Positions 61,593 to 64,000 of a stretch of DNA of 64,000 nucleotides are shown here, piece by piece. The notes under the pieces were generated by a model. The model did no database searches, had not been told where the DNA came from, and saw only the letters and a program-made list of their open reading frames with translations. The DNA lies in contig NZ_KE695650.1 of assembly GCF_000454065.1 (NCBI RefSeq), positions 124,001-188,000 on the forward strand, in the 5' to 3' direction. Position numbers and translations under genes: made by a program. Each line of letters starts with the position of its first letter. The stretch's first letter is position 1. The stretch comes from Brevibacillus thermoruber 423. GTDB taxonomy: Bacteria; Bacillota; Bacilli; Brevibacillales; Brevibacillaceae.

Positions 61593-61629
61593 AAAGCCCT
61601 CCTGCGGATTTGTCCGCGGGAGGGCTTTC
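61593..61629. terminator. bidirectional intrinsic terminator between isochorismatase and ycnI genes
   Basis: AAAGCCCTCC (61593-61602) pairs with GGAGGGCTTT (61619-61628), with inner GCGGA/TCCGC pairing. It serves both convergent transcripts. Confidence 0.85.
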
Positions 61630-61675
61630 GGTTGAGGAACCTCTCGGATGGCAAGGTTGCCAGCCTGCGCGCCGC

Positions 61676-62326
61676 TTACGCTTTTTTCCGGAAGAGGCTG
61701 ATCACCGAGACCAGCAGCGCCAGCCCGGAGAGAACCAGCGGCAGCGTGCTGCCGGACGAAGAAGAGCTGTCCTGTGCGGCAGGAGCCGCTGCGTGACCGG
61801 CCTCGTGGTTCCCCTCCGCTTTGTTCGCATCTGCGTGGTCATCTGCTGCCTGCGTCCCTTCCTTTACCGCGACGGTAGGAGCCGGGGTGTCGGAACCTGC
61901 GGCACCGGTCCACTCGACGACCGTGCCGTCGGCGTACGTCTGATACGCGTTCCATGTCAGGGTGCCCGGTTCGCCGGGGTTTTTGGCGGAGAGGCCGAAC
62001 TCCATGAATTCGTGCGGCTTGATCCCGCCGGCGGTGGCCGTCCAGGTGATCGCCTTGAACCGGCCGTCCGCGTCTTTTTCCCATTCGTAGGTCCAGCCGG
62101 GGACCGGCAGAACCGTGCCCACTTTCACACCCGCCGGGAATTCCAGACGCACCTTGACGGTGTTGCTGTCCTTTTCCACCGGGACGCGAACGGTATAGCG
62201 TTCATAGGAGTCCGCTTTCGTTTCCTTCGGCCAGACGGTGACATGGGCGCTGGCCGTTCCCGCAAAGGTCAGGAGCGCTCCGGCAACGGCGAGCGTGCTT
62301 ACCCATTTGTTCCAGTTCATTTTCAT
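61676..62326 (-). CDS. ycnI: YcnI-like copper-binding membrane-anchored protein
   Basis: About 216 residues. Signal peptide ending in ASA, so the mature protein starts HVTVWP, the metal-ligand His of YcnI (DUF1775). Then DGRFKAITWTATAGGIKPHE and GTLTWNAYQTYADGTVVEW. A Gly/Ser/Ala-rich linker leads to a C-terminal membrane anchor (LPLVLSGLALLVSVISLF) with a Arg/Lys end. It binds Cu(II) outside the membrane. ATG 62326 overlaps the stop of ycnJ (ATGA), so the two are coupled. Confidence 0.9.
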   Translation of the reverse strand: MKMNWNKWVSTLAVAGALLTFAGTASAHVTVWPKETKADSYERYTVRVPVEKDSNTVKVRLEFPAGVKVGTVLPVPGWTYEWEKDADGRFKAITWTATAGGIKPHEFMEFGLSAKNPGEPGTLTWNAYQTYADGTVVEWTGAAGSDTPAPTVAVKEGTQAADDHADANKAEGNHEAGHAAAPAAQDSSSSSGSTLPLVLSGLALLVSVISLFRKKA

Positions 62327-63909
62327 CGTGTTTCTCCTCCTCCAGGTATAAACAGCGTGTCGGTGAATTCTGCATGTGTTCCGTTGTGGAAGGCGGCGTC
62401 GATCCGATAGGTCCACGTTCCGTACATGGAAAACGGAATGTCCGCCTGATAACGCCCCGTACCTGTCCGCTCGGCGGGGATGGGCTGCCTGTTCACCGCT
62501 GCGTCCGGCTTGGATACCTGCACCAGGACTTGCCGCGGTTCGGTCATCGGTGCGGGGAACTCGATGGTCATGATCTGTGTACCGGGCGCCACCCGCGGGA
62601 TCTGCACCACCACCTGCGCGTCACCGGCAGGAAAGGTTTTGGTGTAGGACGTCACCGGCAGGGGATACGCCGACTGGCTCATCCAGACTCCGCCCAGCAG
62701 GGCCAGCGCGCCTGCCCCCCACTCCCAGCGCAGCAGGGCGGGAGACGTCAGGCGGCCGTGTTTTTGCCACCGCAGGGTCTGCGTGATCGCGAGCACGAGC
62801 ATCACGGCGGTCAGCGTCACCTTGAGGCCAAGCAGCACGCTCCACGTCTGCCCTTTGGTCCACAAGACCGCCCAATCCGTTTGCTGGACGGTCATGGCGG
62901 CGCCGGAGAGCAGCGCAGTGGCGGACGCGAGTAGCGCCAGCCGGACAAAGAACCGGCGAAACGGCCCCCACTCGATGGCGGCGCCGGCTTTCCTTTCCCA
63001 GCGCATCGCGAGGAGCAGGTAGGTCAGCGCCCCCAGCCAGAGCGCCAGGGCGAACAGGTGCAGAATCCGGAACGATGCGGCCAGCCACATCGGCTGTATG
63101 CCCCACGCGTGCCCGCCAAACGCCAGCGCCCCGACGGCCAGCGCCCACATGACCAGGTACCAGCCTTCCACCATGCCCGGCACGGCGGCGAGAAGCATGA
63201 GCGCAAGCTGCGCTCCGACCATCCCGAGGAAGGGGGATTGTCCGAGGATCGTCCACTGTCCTTTCTGAAACACGGAAGCCAGACCGTTCCCCGGCAGGGC
63301 GGCCAGATAGAGAAGTCCTTCGGCGATCAATCCGGCGACGAGGACGAACCACACCGCCCGCCGCCCGCGTCCGATCTCGCTCACACCTTCGGGCCAGCCG
63401 CGTCGTCGGCCGAGCCAGGAGAGCCAGAGGAGTCCGGCTCCAAACAGCAGGGTTCCTTCCACGACGTAGCGGATCACCGCCAGGGTGCGGTCGATGAGGG
63501 CGGACGTTCCATCCGATACGGGGGCGATGGTTCCGGACGCGGACCGCCCGACCGAGAACGAGAAGGACCCGTTGACCGGATGGCCGTCTTCGGAGACGAC
63601 GGACCAGACCACGGTGTACGTGCCATTGGGCAGCTTCGGCGGTTCAGCGCGCATCCGGGCGGCGTCGCCCGCTGCCAGAATCGGCCCTGCCAGCGCAATC
63701 GGGCGGCCGTTTCCGTCGTACAGCTTGAGATCAATGAGCCCTTCTTCCAGCGGCTCGCTGAACTCCAGCGTGATTTCCCCGGGGCTTGTTTGCACGACCT
63801 GTCCGTCTCGGGGGGTGGTAGACAGCAGACCGGCATGGGCAAACGCAGGGGGAGAACCTGTGCCAATCAGCATCAAAAGGATAATCCAGCACAGAACAAT
63901 TCGTCTCAT
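62323..63909 (-). CDS. ycnJ: YcnJ-like CopC/CopD copper-uptake protein
   Basis: About 528 residues. Signal peptide (CWIILLMLIGTGSPPAFA), then mature AHAGLLSTTPRDGQVVQ, the CopC domain with copper-site His. About eight membrane segments of a CopD domain follow (FASV, HAWGIQPMWLAASFRILHLF, ALWLGALTYLLLA). The C-terminal extracellular FixH-like or YtkA-type domain is present (ITYTKTFPAGDAQVVVQ-like, EFPAPMTEPRQVLV). By analogy to YcnJ of B. subtilis it imports copper under limitation. I start at ATG 63909 (AGGTG upstream). No ycnK regulator is in the window. Confidence 0.88.
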   Translation of the reverse strand: MRRIVLCWIILLMLIGTGSPPAFAHAGLLSTTPRDGQVVQTSPGEITLEFSEPLEEGLIDLKLYDGNGRPIALAGPILAAGDAARMRAEPPKLPNGTYTVVWSVVSEDGHPVNGSFSFSVGRSASGTIAPVSDGTSALIDRTLAVIRYVVEGTLLFGAGLLWLSWLGRRRGWPEGVSEIGRGRRAVWFVLVAGLIAEGLLYLAALPGNGLASVFQKGQWTILGQSPFLGMVGAQLALMLLAAVPGMVEGWYLVMWALAVGALAFGGHAWGIQPMWLAASFRILHLFALALWLGALTYLLLAMRWERKAGAAIEWGPFRRFFVRLALLASATALLSGAAMTVQQTDWAVLWTKGQTWSVLLGLKVTLTAVMLVLAITQTLRWQKHGRLTSPALLRWEWGAGALALLGGVWMSQSAYPLPVTSYTKTFPAGDAQVVVQIPRVAPGTQIMTIEFPAPMTEPRQVLVQVSKPDAAVNRQPIPAERTGTGRYQADIPFSMYGTWTYRIDAAFHNGTHAEFTDTLFIPGGGETR

Positions 63910-63976
63910 GAGATTCACCTGACTTGAATGAGTGATCACTCCCTTTTTACCCTACCAAGAAAACAGTTAGAGGAGA

Positions 63977-64000
63977 ATGGCTCACTCGGGCTATTATGGC
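63977..64000 (+). CDS. possible start of a small sporulation or coat peptide, cut by the window edge
   Basis: ATG 63977 follows AGAGGAG, though very closely. The first codons read M-A-H-S-G-Y-Y-G, a start seen in small Gly/Tyr-rich YjcZ-like or coat peptides. Only eight codons are visible, so this is a guess. Confidence 0.25.

Overview
The window looks like chromosomal DNA from an aerobic, spore-forming member of the Bacilli with moderately high GC. Support comes from a GerA-type germinant receptor subunit, a CwlD-like amidase, a PdaA-like deacetylase, YjcZ-type sporulation peptides, AGGAGG-type ribosome binding sites, sigma-A promoters, and cre-like and Fur-like boxes. Genus cannot be fixed from the sequence; Brevibacillus- or Alicyclobacillaceae-like organisms would fit. 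No tRNA, rRNA, CRISPR array, complete insertion sequence or phage was seen.

Layout. 0-2 kb: a minus-strand HTH/TPR regulator overlapped at its 3' end by a 40-residue secreted-peptide gene, which looks like an uncharacterised peptide quorum-sensing pair. 2.2-4.7 kb: glycerate kinase and a LarA-type nickel racemase. 4.8-11.5 kb: ribose regulon rbsR-rbsD-rbsA-rbsC-rbsB-rbsK plus a deoC lacking its N-terminus, with three near-identical operators. 11.5-20.1 kb: malonate use, with a divergent MatC-type transporter (carrying an in-frame amber codon) and a GntR regulator followed by mdcH-A-B-C-DE(fused)-G. 20-23.3 kb: small membrane protein, SDR, esterase remnant, SRPBCC protein. 23.3-25.3 kb: ARE-type ABC-F gene behind an elaborate attenuator leader with two leader peptides and two intrinsic terminators. 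25.4-32.3 kb: VOC fragment, MFS transporter, XRE-cupin regulator, HyuA/HyuB-type hydrolase and a cupin. 32.7-42.6 kb: MFS exporter, malate synthase, FadR-type regulator, glycolate oxidase subunits E-F-D and a lactate/glycolate permease, forming a glycolate-to-glyoxylate-to-malate route.

42.7-52.3 kb is a patchy sporulation-flavoured region. It holds a solo GerA subunit, a FUSC/MBL pseudogene junction, a molybdopterin oxidoreductase, a Cys/Arg-rich small coat-like protein, a NicO transporter, a GntR remnant, two tiny YjcZ-like peptides, a deacetylase broken by a nonsense codon, and a CwlD-like amidase. 52.4-58.5 kb is a Fur-controlled catecholate-siderophore uptake operon: Btr-type regulator, binding protein, two permeases, esterase and an IsdG-like monooxygenase, with no ATPase gene. 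58.6-61.6 kb has a TetR regulator with a 16-bp operator, an HpaB/AbfD-family enzyme with a Cys-rich tail, and an isochorismatase-like hydrolase. 61.7-63.9 kb is the copper pair ycnJ-ycnI on the minus strand.

The most interesting observations are the hidden signal-peptide gene at 362-484, the two-peptide attenuator at 23294-23670, the amber codon before an intact MatC C-terminus, the paired tiny sporulation peptides, and the Cys-rich tail on the HpaB-family enzyme. Several broken genes sit in this one window, so recent decay or assembly errors should both be kept in mind.
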